Assembly: GCA_900766185.1 (NCBI GenBank)
Contig: CAAFUL010000119.1
Coordinates: 1-25,821 of the forward strand
Length of the DNA stretch: 25,821 bases
Origin: an uncultured Johnsonella sp.
GTDB taxonomy: Bacteria > Bacillota > Clostridia > Lachnospirales > Lachnospiraceae
Reading direction: 5' to 3'
Shown here: one piece after another, positions 8,479 through 17,097 of the stretch
How positions within the stretch are numbered: position 1 is the first letter of the stretch
Layout of the letters: each line of letters opens with the position of its first letter
Notes under the pieces: model-generated
Told to the model about the DNA's origin: nothing
Seen by the model: only the letters and a program-made list of their open reading frames with translations
Databases searched by the model: none
Translations under genes and position numbers: made by a program

Positions 8479-8516
8479 GTAAGGGTGCTTAATTTGCTTA
8501 TTTTACAAGCCCTTAC
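8479..8516. other. Stem-loop after the small plus-strand gene
   Basis: GTAAGGGTGCTT (8479-8490) can pair with AAGCCCTTAC (8507-8516) with one bulged base, 13 bases past the stop at 8465. There is no T run behind it, so it is a weak terminator at best. Between here and 8754 I see only a pair of 8-base inverted repeats, ATACACCG (8523-8530) and CGGTGTAT (8633-8640). Confidence 0.45.
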
Positions 8517-8754
8517 AAAGCTATACACCGATATAACTTAGCTAATTAATTCTCTGTTTAAAACAACATAGGAAAGCCGATTTAAAAAAAGATATTCTTC
8601 TATAAGAAAACATTATTTAAAATAGGTCATACCGGTGTATTGTATATAAGGTGTACATCGAATTAACCGCTTCTTTTGATATCGCCCCTTCCTAATCCGA
8701 TTGTAAAAAGAGCATACAAGAGACTTCGCCCTGCTTATTATTTTTCCTTAATAA

Positions 8755-9231
8755 TTATGACTCGGTTACCGCCTTACCTGAAATATGCTCCGGTGTTATG
8801 GCAAGCACCTGTACGGCTGTAGCATTTTTATTTATTTCATATTCTATGTATTCTTTATCATCAGTAAACTTATGACTTAACTTTACACAGATATCTATAG
8901 CCTTATCCACATCACTTATAAGCTCTATACGACCGAATACTATCACACTTTTTACATGATATGCCCACTCGCCCTCATTTTTGTAACCTTGATCATACAC
9001 GCAAAGAGATACCTTATCATGCCTTTGTATTGCATCTATCTTATGACCTTTTTTTGCTCCATGTATATATATCTTGCCGTCTTCCTCACTGTAAAACTGG
9101 TTTACGGGCATACCGTAAGGATAGTCATCATCTCCCAAAACCGAAAGCACCGCCCTTTTTTCATTCTTTAATAATTCTATACATTCTTCATGAGAAAGTT
9201 TTTGCTTTATTCTTCTTAAATCTCTGAACAT
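8755..9231 (-). CDS. Pyridoxamine 5'-phosphate oxidase family flavoprotein (NimA-like)
   Basis: This is a 158-residue split-barrel flavin-binding protein. Visible features are an N-terminal helical lead (MFRDLRRIKQKLSHEECIEL), the first barrel strands RAVLSVLGDDDYPYGMPVNQFY, a phosphate-binding IYIHGAKKGHKIDAI segment, then VSLCVYD and a strand with SVIVFGRIELI. The pattern matches the NimA/Atu0846-like branch of PPOX-fold proteins. These bind FMN, and some members reduce nitroimidazoles; a resistance role cannot be inferred from sequence alone. The start has AAAGGAC about 8 bases upstream. The gene stands alone, flanked by non-coding gaps, with no visible partner. Confidence 0.87.
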   Translation of the reverse strand: MFRDLRRIKQKLSHEECIELLKNEKRAVLSVLGDDDYPYGMPVNQFYSEEDGKIYIHGAKKGHKIDAIQRHDKVSLCVYDQGYKNEGEWAYHVKSVIVFGRIELISDVDKAIDICVKLSHKFTDDKEYIEYEINKNATAVQVLAITPEHISGKAVTES

Positions 9232-9382
9232 AATGTTTGTCCTTTCTTAATATAACTACAATAATACAAAATCAATTGCCATACCATTAGATAAATTATA
9301 CTCTGCCCTACAATTCTTTAAATGAATATAATCTTTATATTTTTGCAATAGCAAATCACTTATTTTAAAACCGCCTATCTAT

Positions 9383-9546
9383 AAAGTAAAAATGCTCCCG
9401 ACATCGTCAGAAGTATTCTCACTTACTTTTCAAGGTTACTTGTTTTTCAGCTTTTAGCCTATTCGGAAGAGCGAACCAACTCTTGTTTGGAAACTCCGAC
9501 CATGAGCCGAACAACCATGACCCTCTTCATTCGGGTAAATGGTAAC
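9383..9546. other. Structured non-coding stretch with nested inverted repeats
   Basis: Within the 381-base gap 9232-9612, pairs occur at 9383-9389/9423-9429 (AAAGTAA/TTACTTT), 9435-9439/9542-9546 (GTTAC/GTAAC) and 9466-9471/9523-9528 (GAAGAG/CTCTTC). A CCAA/TTGG hairpin lies between the last arms, along with two CCATGA copies. It lies just past the 3' end of the EamA gene, so it could be a 3' structure of that transcript. The rest of the gap shows nothing beyond AT-rich DNA. The arms are short, so a computed fold would be needed to confirm it. Confidence 0.4.
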
Positions 9547-9612
9547 AGATATTTTCAGAAAAATCAATATTATATATGATATATATTATATCTATAATAA
9601 GCACCAAAACCA

Positions 9613-10521
9613 CTATGTCATAGAACTCTTCAGTTCTTTCTCATCAGCACTCCGACCTGACATAAATTCACTGCTTACAGCCGCTCCTATAATAAGTACC
9701 GCACCTATCATGGCAAGCATACTCATAGGCTCTTTTAGGAAAAGCACCGAAGCCAGTACAGTTATCACCGGCTCCACATAACCTACTACCGCCACTGTTT
9801 GCACGCTTAAACCGCTTATACCGTAGAAATAAAAATAATATGCTATTCCCGTACTTACAAGTCCCATCATAAAACTTAAAAAGACCGACTTAAAGTCCCA
9901 AACCACAACAGTTTCAAGCCCTACCTTTATCGCAAACGGAACTACGGTAAGTGCAGCAATTAATATCTGCACTACCGCCTTATCATAGACGGATATCTCT
10001 CCCATAAGCTTATTAAATATTATAAGTCCCATAAAACCAAGCCCTGCTCCGGCAGCCAAAAGAAGTCCTCTTACATTGATCATACTTATATCACTGCCCA
10101 CAACTCCGGATACCATTATAAGTCCTATAAAGGCTATAAGTACGCAAATAAGTTTCTTAGGATTAAGATGCTCCTTAAAAAGCAGCGGCGATACAATTAT
10201 CATAAATACAGGTGCCATATAGTCCACAAGTATGGATATTGATACCGTACTTACTCTAAATGCTCCGAACAGGCAGACCCAATTGATACCCAGGCTCATT
10301 CCCGATAAAAATAAATACTTAAAATTCTTTTTTATTGACTGAGTGTCAAGCTTACCCCTTGTGATCAAGGTAAGTATAAGTAAAAATAAACTTCCTACTA
10401 TACCCCTGATCAACACTACAAATTCAATCGGTAAATTTATGTATTTTAATACTACACCCATAGTTCCATATAGGAATAGTGCAAATACATAGGAAATCTT
10501 TGCTTTGTTTTGCTGCGTCAT
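9613..10521 (-). CDS. EamA/DMT family transporter
   Basis: This is a 302-residue integral membrane protein with ten predicted helices arranged as two tandem EamA repeats (about residues 8-140 and 150-288), the standard drug/metabolite transporter layout. Hallmarks are GTMGVVLKYINLP and FVVLIRGIVGSLFLL early, VDYMAPVFMIIVSPLLFKE at the end of the first repeat, and the matching VGYVEPVITVLASVLFLKE at the end of the second. Members export or import small metabolites such as amino acids; the substrate cannot be told from sequence. GAGGAG lies 8 bases before ATG. It is divergent from the purine permease gene, with the intervening 137 bases holding that gene's promoter. Confidence 0.9.
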   Translation of the reverse strand: MTQQNKAKISYVFALFLYGTMGVVLKYINLPIEFVVLIRGIVGSLFLLILTLITRGKLDTQSIKKNFKYLFLSGMSLGINWVCLFGAFRVSTVSISILVDYMAPVFMIIVSPLLFKEHLNPKKLICVLIAFIGLIMVSGVVGSDISMINVRGLLLAAGAGLGFMGLIIFNKLMGEISVYDKAVVQILIAALTVVPFAIKVGLETVVVWDFKSVFLSFMMGLVSTGIAYYFYFYGISGLSVQTVAVVGYVEPVITVLASVLFLKEPMSMLAMIGAVLIIGAAVSSEFMSGRSADEKELKSSMT

Positions 10522-10573
10522 ACTTTTTCTCCTCTTAATAACTAAATACTTATTTTATATTTTTTTAATACTA

Positions 10574-10602
10574 TTGAATTTTTTCCTAAGTATTACTATA
10601 AT
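10574..10602 (+). promoter_or_regulatory. Sigma-A promoter for the purine permease
   Basis: TTGAAT (10574-10579) and TATAAT (10597-10602) are spaced by exactly 17 bases. Transcription would start near 10609, leaving a leader of about 50 bases. That leader is too short for, and lacks the conserved bases of, a purine riboswitch aptamer. Confidence 0.7.
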
Positions 10603-10658
10603 CTTACAAGATATTACTTTATATCATACCACAATTAATTTCTTAAAAGGAGATACAA

Positions 10659-12047
10659 ATGGAATTTTTACAAAAACTCTTTAAACTAAAAGAGCATAAG
10701 ACGGATATTAAAACAGAGATTATTGCCGGTATCACCACTTTTATGACCATGTCATACATACTTGCAGTTAATCCAAACATACTGTCTGCGACCGGAATGG
10801 ATAAGGGTGCACTTTTTGTGGCAACAGCACTTATTTCCTGCATAGGAAGCTTTCTCATGGCTATACTTGCCAATTATCCCTTTGCCATAGCTCCGGGTAT
10901 GGGGCTTAATGCCTTCTTTGCATACACTGTAGTTTTGCAAATGGGTTACAGCTGGCAGGTAGCACTTACTGCGGTACTTGCGGAAGGAGTTATATTTATA
11001 TTGCTCTCCGTACTTAAAATAAGAGAGGCTATATTTGATGCAATACCTAAGAACTTAAAAATAGCGGTAAGTTCGGGTATAGGACTTTTTATAGCATTTA
11101 TAGGGCTTCAAAATGCCCATATAGTTATAGATAGCCCTACCCTTGTAAGTATATTCTCACTTGAAGGTTTTAAGGCACTTAGCGAGGCAAATGCTGCCGC
11201 AAGCTATAATGATGTAGGTATCACCGTACTTCTTGCCATTATAGGTACTCTTATAACTGCCATGCTTATCAGTAAGAGAGTTAAGGGAAATATCTTCCTC
11301 GGTATGCTTATTACCTGGTTTCTCGGTATTATATGCCAAATCACGGGGCTTTATGTACCTAACCCTGATTTGGGCTTTTATTCACTTTTCCCTGACTTTT
11401 CAGGCGGTATTCATGTACCCAGCCTAAGTCCTATATTTATGAAATTTGATTTTTCAAAACTGCTTAGTTTTGATTTTATAGTTGTTATGTGTGCATTTCT
11501 TTTTGTAGATATGTTTGATACTATAGGTTGTCTTATCGGTATGGCAACCAAGGCTGATATGCTTGATAAAGACGGTAAACTTCCTAATATAAGAGGCGCT
11601 TTACTTGCCGATGCGGTTGCTACAACACTTGGGGCAGTCTTCGGCACCTCAACCGCAACAACATTTATCGAAAGTGCTGCCGGAGTGGCTGAGGGCGGAC
11701 GCACCGGACTTACATCGGTAACCACTGCCGTATTTTTCGGACTTTCACTTTTACTTTCACCTATATTCCTTGCCATACCTTCATTTGCCACCGCTCCTGC
11801 GCTTATCATGGTAGGTTTCTATATGTTTACAAGTGTGGCACATATGAACTTTGATGAGGAAGCCGAAGCCATACCTTGCTATATCTGTATACTTGCTATG
11901 CCTTTCTTCTACAGCATTTCAGAAGGTATATCAATGGGTGTAATTACTTATACCGCACTGGCACTTATACATGGCAAGGCTAAGAAAATGTCTTGGCTTA
12001 TGTATCTTTTATCACTGGTATTTATAGCTAAATATTTATTCCTGTAA
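10659..12047 (+). CDS. NCS2/AzgA family purine permease
   Basis: This 462-residue polytopic membrane protein is expected to import nucleobases (adenine, guanine, hypoxanthine) by proton symport. It has the AzgA-type N terminus TEIIAGITTFMTMSYIL with NPNIL, the motif APGMGLNAFFAYTVV, the transport-core segment FVDMFDTIGCLIGMA and the conserved GTSTATTFIESAAGVAEGGRTG stretch that lines the substrate site. It has about 12-14 membrane helices and normal family length. AAAAGGAGA lies 7 bases before ATG. It is monocistronic: a strong promoter lies upstream and a long palindrome at 12066-12217 lies just past the stop, probably serving as its 3' boundary. Exact base specificity is not readable. Confidence 0.92.
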   Translation: MEFLQKLFKLKEHKTDIKTEIIAGITTFMTMSYILAVNPNILSATGMDKGALFVATALISCIGSFLMAILANYPFAIAPGMGLNAFFAYTVVLQMGYSWQVALTAVLAEGVIFILLSVLKIREAIFDAIPKNLKIAVSSGIGLFIAFIGLQNAHIVIDSPTLVSIFSLEGFKALSEANAAASYNDVGITVLLAIIGTLITAMLISKRVKGNIFLGMLITWFLGIICQITGLYVPNPDLGFYSLFPDFSGGIHVPSLSPIFMKFDFSKLLSFDFIVVMCAFLFVDMFDTIGCLIGMATKADMLDKDGKLPNIRGALLADAVATTLGAVFGTSTATTFIESAAGVAEGGRTGLTSVTTAVFFGLSLLLSPIFLAIPSFATAPALIMVGFYMFTSVAHMNFDEEAEAIPCYICILAMPFFYSISEGISMGVITYTALALIHGKAKKMSWLMYLLSLVFIAKYLFL

Positions 12048-12065
12048 TTTAATGTTTTATCTATC

Positions 12066-12217
12066 ACATAAACCGTTACAAACATATCTTGCTTTGGACA
12101 CGCTCTCTTAACTAAAGCCTCGCAGCGGTACTAAGTTTTATCTTCGCCTGACGGCTTGACAAAGCAAGTACCGGCGGTCTCAGATTGTCCTTGGCAAGAT
12201 AGTTTAACGGTTTATGT
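12066..12217. repeat. Long imperfect palindrome between convergent genes
   Basis: The outer arms ACATAAACCGTTA and its complement (12066-12078/12205-12217) are perfect. Nested pairs follow at 12085-12092/12194-12201 (TATCTTGC/GCAAGATA), 12096-12100/12186-12190 (GGACA/TGTCC) and a central stem CGGTACT/AGTACCG (12126-12132/12167-12173). It fills the gap between the purine permease stop and the convergent LRR gene stop. It may act as a bidirectional terminator or be a small non-autonomous repeat. It shares its nested design with 1-127. Confidence 0.7.
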
Positions 12218-12227
12218 TGCCAATAAT

Positions 12228-13445
12228 TTATCGTAGCTTATCACAATCCTTAAAAGCAGTCTCATCTATTTCTACCAACTTATTTTCCAATATTACTTCT
12301 TCTAAATTACTACAATATGCAAATGTATATTTTTGTATTTTCTCTACCTTTGGCGGTATATTTATGTGATTTAGGTTTTGACAGCCCTTAAATGCAAACT
12401 CTCCAATCTCTTCAACATCGGGAGGTAACATCACTTCTTGCAATCCGCTACATTCTTCAAAAGCAAATTTACCTATAAACTTTAAAGATTCAGGTAAGCT
12501 TATCTTTTCAAGTGTTGAAAGCAAGCCAAATGCTCCTCCTGCAATTATCCTCGTTCCACTCTTTATTTCAACATAAGGACTTTGCCCGTTACAGCATAGT
12601 AAAATATTTTTATAATACTTACAGCCATAGTTATCCGGCTTTATATTCTCTAACCATAGAGTATTATTAAAAACATCTTCTTCCAAAAAAGTAAGTTTTT
12701 CATTAAGTTCTATATTTTCTAAAATATTACAATACTTAAACGCTCCGTCTTCTATAACTTGAATCATCTCAGGTAAATCAATATCCTTTAATTTATAACA
12801 ACTTATAAATAATTCCTTTGAAATCTTATTTATTTTAGAAGGCAGCAAAATATGCTCTAAATTAATACAAAAACCGAATGCATCATCTCCTATGTATGTA
12901 ACCGTATCGGGTATGTCAAGCTTTTTTAACTCTGTGCACTCCATAAATGCACTGCCTTCAATAGTTTCAAGCTTATCAGGAAGCACTATATTATCTAAAT
13001 TAAAACATCTTTTAAATGCTCCAAATTCTATTGTTTTAACACCCTGTGGTATTGCAATATCTTCCAGTGACATACAGTTAATAAACAAAAATCTACTTAT
13101 CTTGTCTATATTATCAGGCAGTCTAATCTTTTTTATGTTGTTGCAATCCGCAAACGCACCTTCCTCTATAACTTTCACACTGTTTGGAATTATTACCTCT
13201 TCAATAAAACCACAGCCCTTCAATGCTTCTTTTTTTATTAAAGTAACATTTGAAGGTATCTCTAGTATTTTATTGTCTCCAAATTTATTTATATAACCAT
13301 AATGAAAACCTATCAGCTCATTATTTTTTATAATAAGATGACCGGTATTATTTTCATCTGTATAGATAAAACACACTGACATTAAAACAATTGCAATGAT
13401 ACTCAAAATAAGCACTCTAAATTTATCATTACTTAAGTCCTTCAT
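12228..13445 (-). CDS. Membrane-anchored BspA-type leucine-rich repeat protein (paralog A)
   Basis: This 405-residue protein has a short cytoplasmic N terminus, one membrane helix (about residues 10-28) and an extracytoplasmic solenoid of about fourteen BspA/LRR_5 repeats with the pattern IPxxVxxIxxxAFxxCxxL, each about 23 residues. The solenoid is broken once by an island beginning WLENIKPDNYGCKYYKNILL. The stretch after the helix (LIIKNNELIGFHYGYI) is shared with the other three LRR paralogs in this window. BspA-type repeats elsewhere bind host matrix or bacterial partners; here no ligand is known. No LPXTG or other wall anchor follows. The ATG overlaps the stop of the upstream gene by 4 bases (ATGA), so the pair is translationally coupled. 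Confidence 0.87.
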   Translation of the reverse strand: MKDLSNDKFRVLILSIIAIVLMSVCFIYTDENNTGHLIIKNNELIGFHYGYINKFGDNKILEIPSNVTLIKKEALKGCGFIEEVIIPNSVKVIEEGAFADCNNIKKIRLPDNIDKISRFLFINCMSLEDIAIPQGVKTIEFGAFKRCFNLDNIVLPDKLETIEGSAFMECTELKKLDIPDTVTYIGDDAFGFCINLEHILLPSKINKISKELFISCYKLKDIDLPEMIQVIEDGAFKYCNILENIELNEKLTFLEEDVFNNTLWLENIKPDNYGCKYYKNILLCCNGQSPYVEIKSGTRIIAGGAFGLLSTLEKISLPESLKFIGKFAFEECSGLQEVMLPPDVEEIGEFAFKGCQNLNHINIPPKVEKIQKYTFAYCSNLEEVILENKLVEIDETAFKDCDKLR

Positions 13446-13942
13446 TTCAGTTGCTGCCCTTCTGCATTATTGAAATATACCTCTGCCTTCTTTACTAAAT
13501 CTTCCCATTCCTTTATATTTTTATAGTATATAAGGCTATTACTTACTATACATATCTTTTTCTTTTCTTCCTCAGTCAATTTATTATAATATTTTTGTGC
13601 CTTTTTTTTACTTCCAAAAGGATAGAGTATGCTACCTGTAAATGTATCTAAGTACTTTCCTTCTATAGTCCTAACCTTTCTATTTATATCTTCTTCATCC
13701 TGCAATAGGTAATTATAGTTTTTTAGATAGTCTATACTTATATTAGCCGGCGACACTTCTGCCCAAGAGAGAACTTCAATAATTCTATACTCTCCTGTTT
13801 GCTCAAAATATGTACTCAATCTATTTATTTCTTGTTTAATATTATCTTTTTCTATACTTACTTTTATATAAAAATAAATTCCCGGCAACACTAAACATAT
13901 AGCCAAGATGATATACTTACTATGCTTACTTACATATTTCAC
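13442..13942 (-). CDS. Hypothetical membrane-anchored protein
   Basis: I do not recognise this family. The 166-residue product has an N-terminal membrane helix (about residues 9-27). A mainly helical, charged domain follows with ISIDYLKNYNYLLQDEEDINRKV and a basic/acidic segment KKAQKYYNKLTEEEKKK. The likely start is GTG at 13940-13942 with AAAGGGTG about 12 bases upstream. It overlaps the LRR gene A start by 4 bases, so the two are produced together and may form a surface pair. The 217 bases upstream (13943-14159) show no feature I can name. Confidence 0.7.
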   Translation of the reverse strand: MKYVSKHSKYIILAICLVLPGIYFYIKVSIEKDNIKQEINRLSTYFEQTGEYRIIEVLSWAEVSPANISIDYLKNYNYLLQDEEDINRKVRTIEGKYLDTFTGSILYPFGSKKKAQKYYNKLTEEEKKKICIVSNSLIYYKNIKEWEDLVKKAEVYFNNAEGQQLK

Positions 13943-14159
13943 AGTTGAAAATTCACCCTTTCATCAAATAATTAAGTTAAACACGAAGCCCTTATATATT
14001 TGACAGTTTATATCCCTTACTTTTATAAAATTATATTCTACAAACTGCTTTTACCAATCAATAATTGTAATAAGCAATTTCTGAAATAAAATACAAAGCA
14101 CATTTCCAATAAGCATCTGTAAAAGGCTTTATAATCAGTCAATTTTTTAAAATCGGAGT

Positions 14160-15905
14160 TTAGTAAAATACCATCTCCGGCTTTGTTTGGTATATATCAA
14201 TTGATTCAAATTTGTATTTTCCCTCCATACTTTTAGGTAACTCTATTATTTTTAAATTTACACAAGTTGATAGCGCGTAATTACTAATATGCTTTACACT
14301 TTCCGGAAATCTTATTTTTTCAATTTTTTCACATCCTCCAAAAGCCAGATCTTCTACTTCTTCCAATTTGGAAGGTAGAACCGGACTTTCTAAACTGACA
14401 CAACCTTCAAAGGCTTTAGTATCAAGTACTTTGAGATTGCAATCTTCTTCAAATATAATTTGTTTTAAATTTTCACAGTATTCAAAAGATGAGTATCCTA
14501 TATATTCTAAACTTTTTGGAAACTCTACTTTTTCAAGTTCTTCCGAACTTCTAAATACTCCACCTGCTATAACCTTTGTTCCTTCCTTTACTTTTATAAA
14601 TTTTTCTCTTCCAAAATACTCAAAAAGTATGTTTTGAGAATATCTGCACCTATACTCATCCAACTTTATATCCATAATCCAACCTGTATTTTTAAAAGTA
14701 GCAGCACCTACCGTATCCGGAGTATCTTGTAGCTTAACTTCATCTAATTCTTCACAATCTTTAAAAGCAGCATATCCTATATTTCTTACGCTCTTAGGAA
14801 TTTCTATACTTTTTATCTTACTTTTATTAAATGCTTCATCTTCAATATTTTCTAAATATTCAGGTAAGTTAACCTCTTTAAGATTTACACAATTCTTAAA
14901 AGCCCTTTTACCTATACATATAAGGCTTTTCGGTAAATCAATACTTAGCAATATATTATTATCAATAAAAGCTTCATCTGATATTACTCTTACTCCATCT
15001 TCCAATTTCACCCTTGTCTTTATATTTTTATGTTTTATAAGTACTTTTCCTATATAAATATACTCGTTTTTACTTAAAAGCTGTTCATTATAATATTTTG
15101 TATCTTCAAAAGCCTTATTACCCACATATTTTATCCCTTCCGACATTTGTATGTTACTAAGACTTAAACAATTGTAAAAAGCACTATCTTTTATATGCTC
15201 TACAGTATCAGGTATATCTACACTTTGAAGTTTTATACAATTGCCAAATGCACTTGTGCCTATTTTTTTAATGCCATTAGAAAGTTTTAACACAGATAAT
15301 TCTTCACAAGATAAAAAAGCTTCATCTCCTATTTCTTCTATTCCTTCAGGTAGCTTAACCTCCTTTAGCTTTACACAATTTTCAAAAGTACTACTCCCAA
15401 CTATTTTTATCCCTTTAGGTATATCAACAGTTTCCAACTCTGTGCAATCACTAAAGGCAAAACTACCCAATGTTTCTAAGTCGTCAGGCATTTGTATACT
15501 TTTTAAACCTTTACATGTGCTAAAAGCGCCTCCCCCTATATTCTTAACTGAATTAGGTATAACTATTGTCTTTAAACTTTTACAGTTATTAAACGCAAAG
15601 TTCCCAATATCTTCTACCGTATCGGATAACTCTATACTTTCTAAGCCATAACAGCCATCAAACGCATATTTTCCTATACCTCTTACTCCTGACGGAACCA
15701 AAATGTGTTTTATACTTTCCTTACGCTCAATCGTCCCATTTTTTAGTCCGATTAACACATCATCTTCAATAATCAATTCACATTTTGCATTAATAAATAT
15801 ATAACTAATAACAATCAACATAGTCACTATATAAATCAAGAACTTCCATTTACCATTCTTATCGTTCCCGACAATATTAAGATAAGCCTTATGAAGTCTT
15901 TTCAT
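14160..15905 (-). CDS. Membrane-anchored BspA-type leucine-rich repeat protein (paralog B)
   Basis: The 581-residue product has a basic N terminus (MKRLHKAYLN), a membrane helix at about residues 22-40 and the family lead-in CELIIEDDVLIGLKNG. About twenty LRR_5 repeats follow, of the form IPxxVxxIGxxAFxxCxxL. Two non-repeat islands interrupt the solenoid (around YYNEQLLSKNEYIYIGKVL and WIMDIKLDEYRCRYSQNIL), and it closes with a short non-repeat tail ending EMVFY. The ATG at 15905 is chosen over codons up to 15 residues upstream because the same start and the upstream bases TATATTAATT are conserved in degenerate paralog D (22855). The start overlaps the end of the broken lipoprotein reading frame by 17 bases. 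No wall-sorting signal is present. Confidence 0.87.
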   Translation of the reverse strand: MKRLHKAYLNIVGNDKNGKWKFLIYIVTMLIVISYIFINAKCELIIEDDVLIGLKNGTIERKESIKHILVPSGVRGIGKYAFDGCYGLESIELSDTVEDIGNFAFNNCKSLKTIVIPNSVKNIGGGAFSTCKGLKSIQMPDDLETLGSFAFSDCTELETVDIPKGIKIVGSSTFENCVKLKEVKLPEGIEEIGDEAFLSCEELSVLKLSNGIKKIGTSAFGNCIKLQSVDIPDTVEHIKDSAFYNCLSLSNIQMSEGIKYVGNKAFEDTKYYNEQLLSKNEYIYIGKVLIKHKNIKTRVKLEDGVRVISDEAFIDNNILLSIDLPKSLICIGKRAFKNCVNLKEVNLPEYLENIEDEAFNKSKIKSIEIPKSVRNIGYAAFKDCEELDEVKLQDTPDTVGAATFKNTGWIMDIKLDEYRCRYSQNILFEYFGREKFIKVKEGTKVIAGGVFRSSEELEKVEFPKSLEYIGYSSFEYCENLKQIIFEEDCNLKVLDTKAFEGCVSLESPVLPSKLEEVEDLAFGGCEKIEKIRFPESVKHISNYALSTCVNLKIIELPKSMEGKYKFESIDIYQTKPEMVFY

Positions 15906-16687
15906 AATTAATATACACCTTCTCCTCACCTTCATTGTTTCTCGAATCACAGCCCTGTATTAGTACATAGATATTTCCAGCAGTATCTTTATCTAAAGTT
16001 ATTTCAGGATACTCTATAAATCTGCCATATGTACTGTTATAAATACCAAGCTCTTTGCCATCTTTCACAAGGCACACTGTGTATTTGCCCCATGCAACTT
16101 TATCCAGATATTTAAGCTCCAGTCTACTTTATTAAGTCGTCTAAGCTGTATGCTTACTTCTTTTTCTTCATTACTTAATATGTATGTAACACCCCACTTA
16201 AGTTCTGTAAAGTCTCCCAAGTCTCACCATGGTGAGCATAATTTACCATGATATAAGTTACACTGTATCCGGCAAATACGCTCTTATCATTGTCCTTGCT
16301 TATAGTCATTTTATCTTCATTAAAGTGAATATAATCTTTAAAAAGATCTTGCATAAATTCAGTTTTATCTCTTTCATTTAAAGCCTTTAGAAACTTAAAT
16401 TGCTCCTTGGCGCTTCTTAGTACTCTCCCCTCACCTATATGAGTAGATACACTTGTGCTTTCCGCTGAACGCATTAATTGAATTAAAAATTTTATCTGTT
16501 CCAATTCTTTATCTGAAAGATTATGACTTTTTGCCTCTTCTACATCTGATATTGTTTTATTTCCGGTCTGTTTTGCAGCATCCGATTCAGTATCGGAATT
16601 GGTTTTACATGATGATAAACCTAAAAACATACATAAAATAATCATTCCTATATAAATTTTTCTCATTGTTCTATTCTCCGATATCAT
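15889..16687 (-). pseudogene. Frameshifted lipoprotein gene, paralog of the gene at 17091
   Basis: The 5' part (start ATG 16666, after CGGAGAA) encodes a lipoprotein signal with lipobox LSSC. A domain then matches the 17091-18662 product: LSDKELEQIKFLIQLM vs LSESDIEELKWLVQTL, and FKFLKALNERD vs ANFLYALNERE. It jumps from TISKDN to VFAGYSVTYIMV, which in the longer paralog are about 130 residues apart, so an internal deletion is likely. The frame then stops at 16175. A second frame carries LKWGVTYILSNEEKEV down to a stop at 16065. A third frame carries LKYLDKVAWGKYTV and runs to 15889. At least two frameshifts are therefore needed to read it through. Function is unknown. Confidence 0.75.
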
Positions 16688-16779
16688 AATGTTTTCCTAG
16701 GTAAATCTTTTATGGTTTTATATATGCATCAGAATCTATTACTAACTCCTACTAGAGTTTATTTTTCAACTTACTTACC

Positions 16780-16960
16780 GTTAATAGATTACAGCAGATA
16801 CATAATAAAGAATTTTAAGATTTACTCTAATATTGCTACAATGATACAATACACCGGTGCGTTGACACATTGATATTTAATATATATTCTATGTCTCTAT
16901 CATAACCTGAAAGGTCAAGAGCATAGTTGACATTAGAACGATTATCAGTGCGCCGAACCA
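16780..16960. repeat. Degenerate copies of the inverted-repeat element
   Basis: The stretch AATAGATTACAGCAGATA (from about 16785) through CAATACACCGGTG (to 16858) aligns with the right half of the intact copy at 16960-17097. From 16851 the bases ACCGGTGCG...ACATTGATATTTAA resemble the same end in opposite orientation. So one or two worn copies seem to sit back to back before the intact copy. The alignment is by eye and imperfect. This accounts for most of the 403-base gap 16688-17090; the remainder is AT-rich with no gene. Confidence 0.45.
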
Positions 16961-17097
16961 CTAGTGTAGTGTATCGTTGATATCTGGCTTTATTACTATT
17001 TGGTCAATAGATTGTAACACATATAGTCAAAGATAATTAAGAGCTACTCTGCTATTGCTGATATTAATTAAATATCAATGATATATTACACTAGTGT
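16960..17097. mobile_element. Small inverted-repeat element (MITE-like), copy 2
   Basis: The termini begin with ACTAGTGTA on both sides, and about 25 bases of each arm match with three differences, all of which keep G-U pairing in RNA. The left arm holds GTGTATCGTTGATATC exactly as in copy 1 (5476-5612), and the interior is similar (TATTACTATTTGGT vs TATTACTGCTTTGT). The right end overlaps the 3' end of the gene at 17091-18662 and supplies its TAG stop. It encodes no protein. Confidence 0.78.

Noticed and set aside
8521..8645. A further full copy of the MITE-like element
   Set aside because: Only 8-base ends and a short CCGGTGTATTG stretch match; the interior does not align, so I did not call it as a copy.
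10600..10658. Purine riboswitch before the purine permease
   Set aside because: The leader is only about 50 bases after the predicted transcription start and lacks the three-way junction bases of a purine aptamer.
11411..11809. Open frames antisense to the purine permease, to fumC and to the LRR genes
   Set aside because: They mirror codon patterns of clear genes on the other strand, have no ribosome binding sites and show no recognisable protein features.
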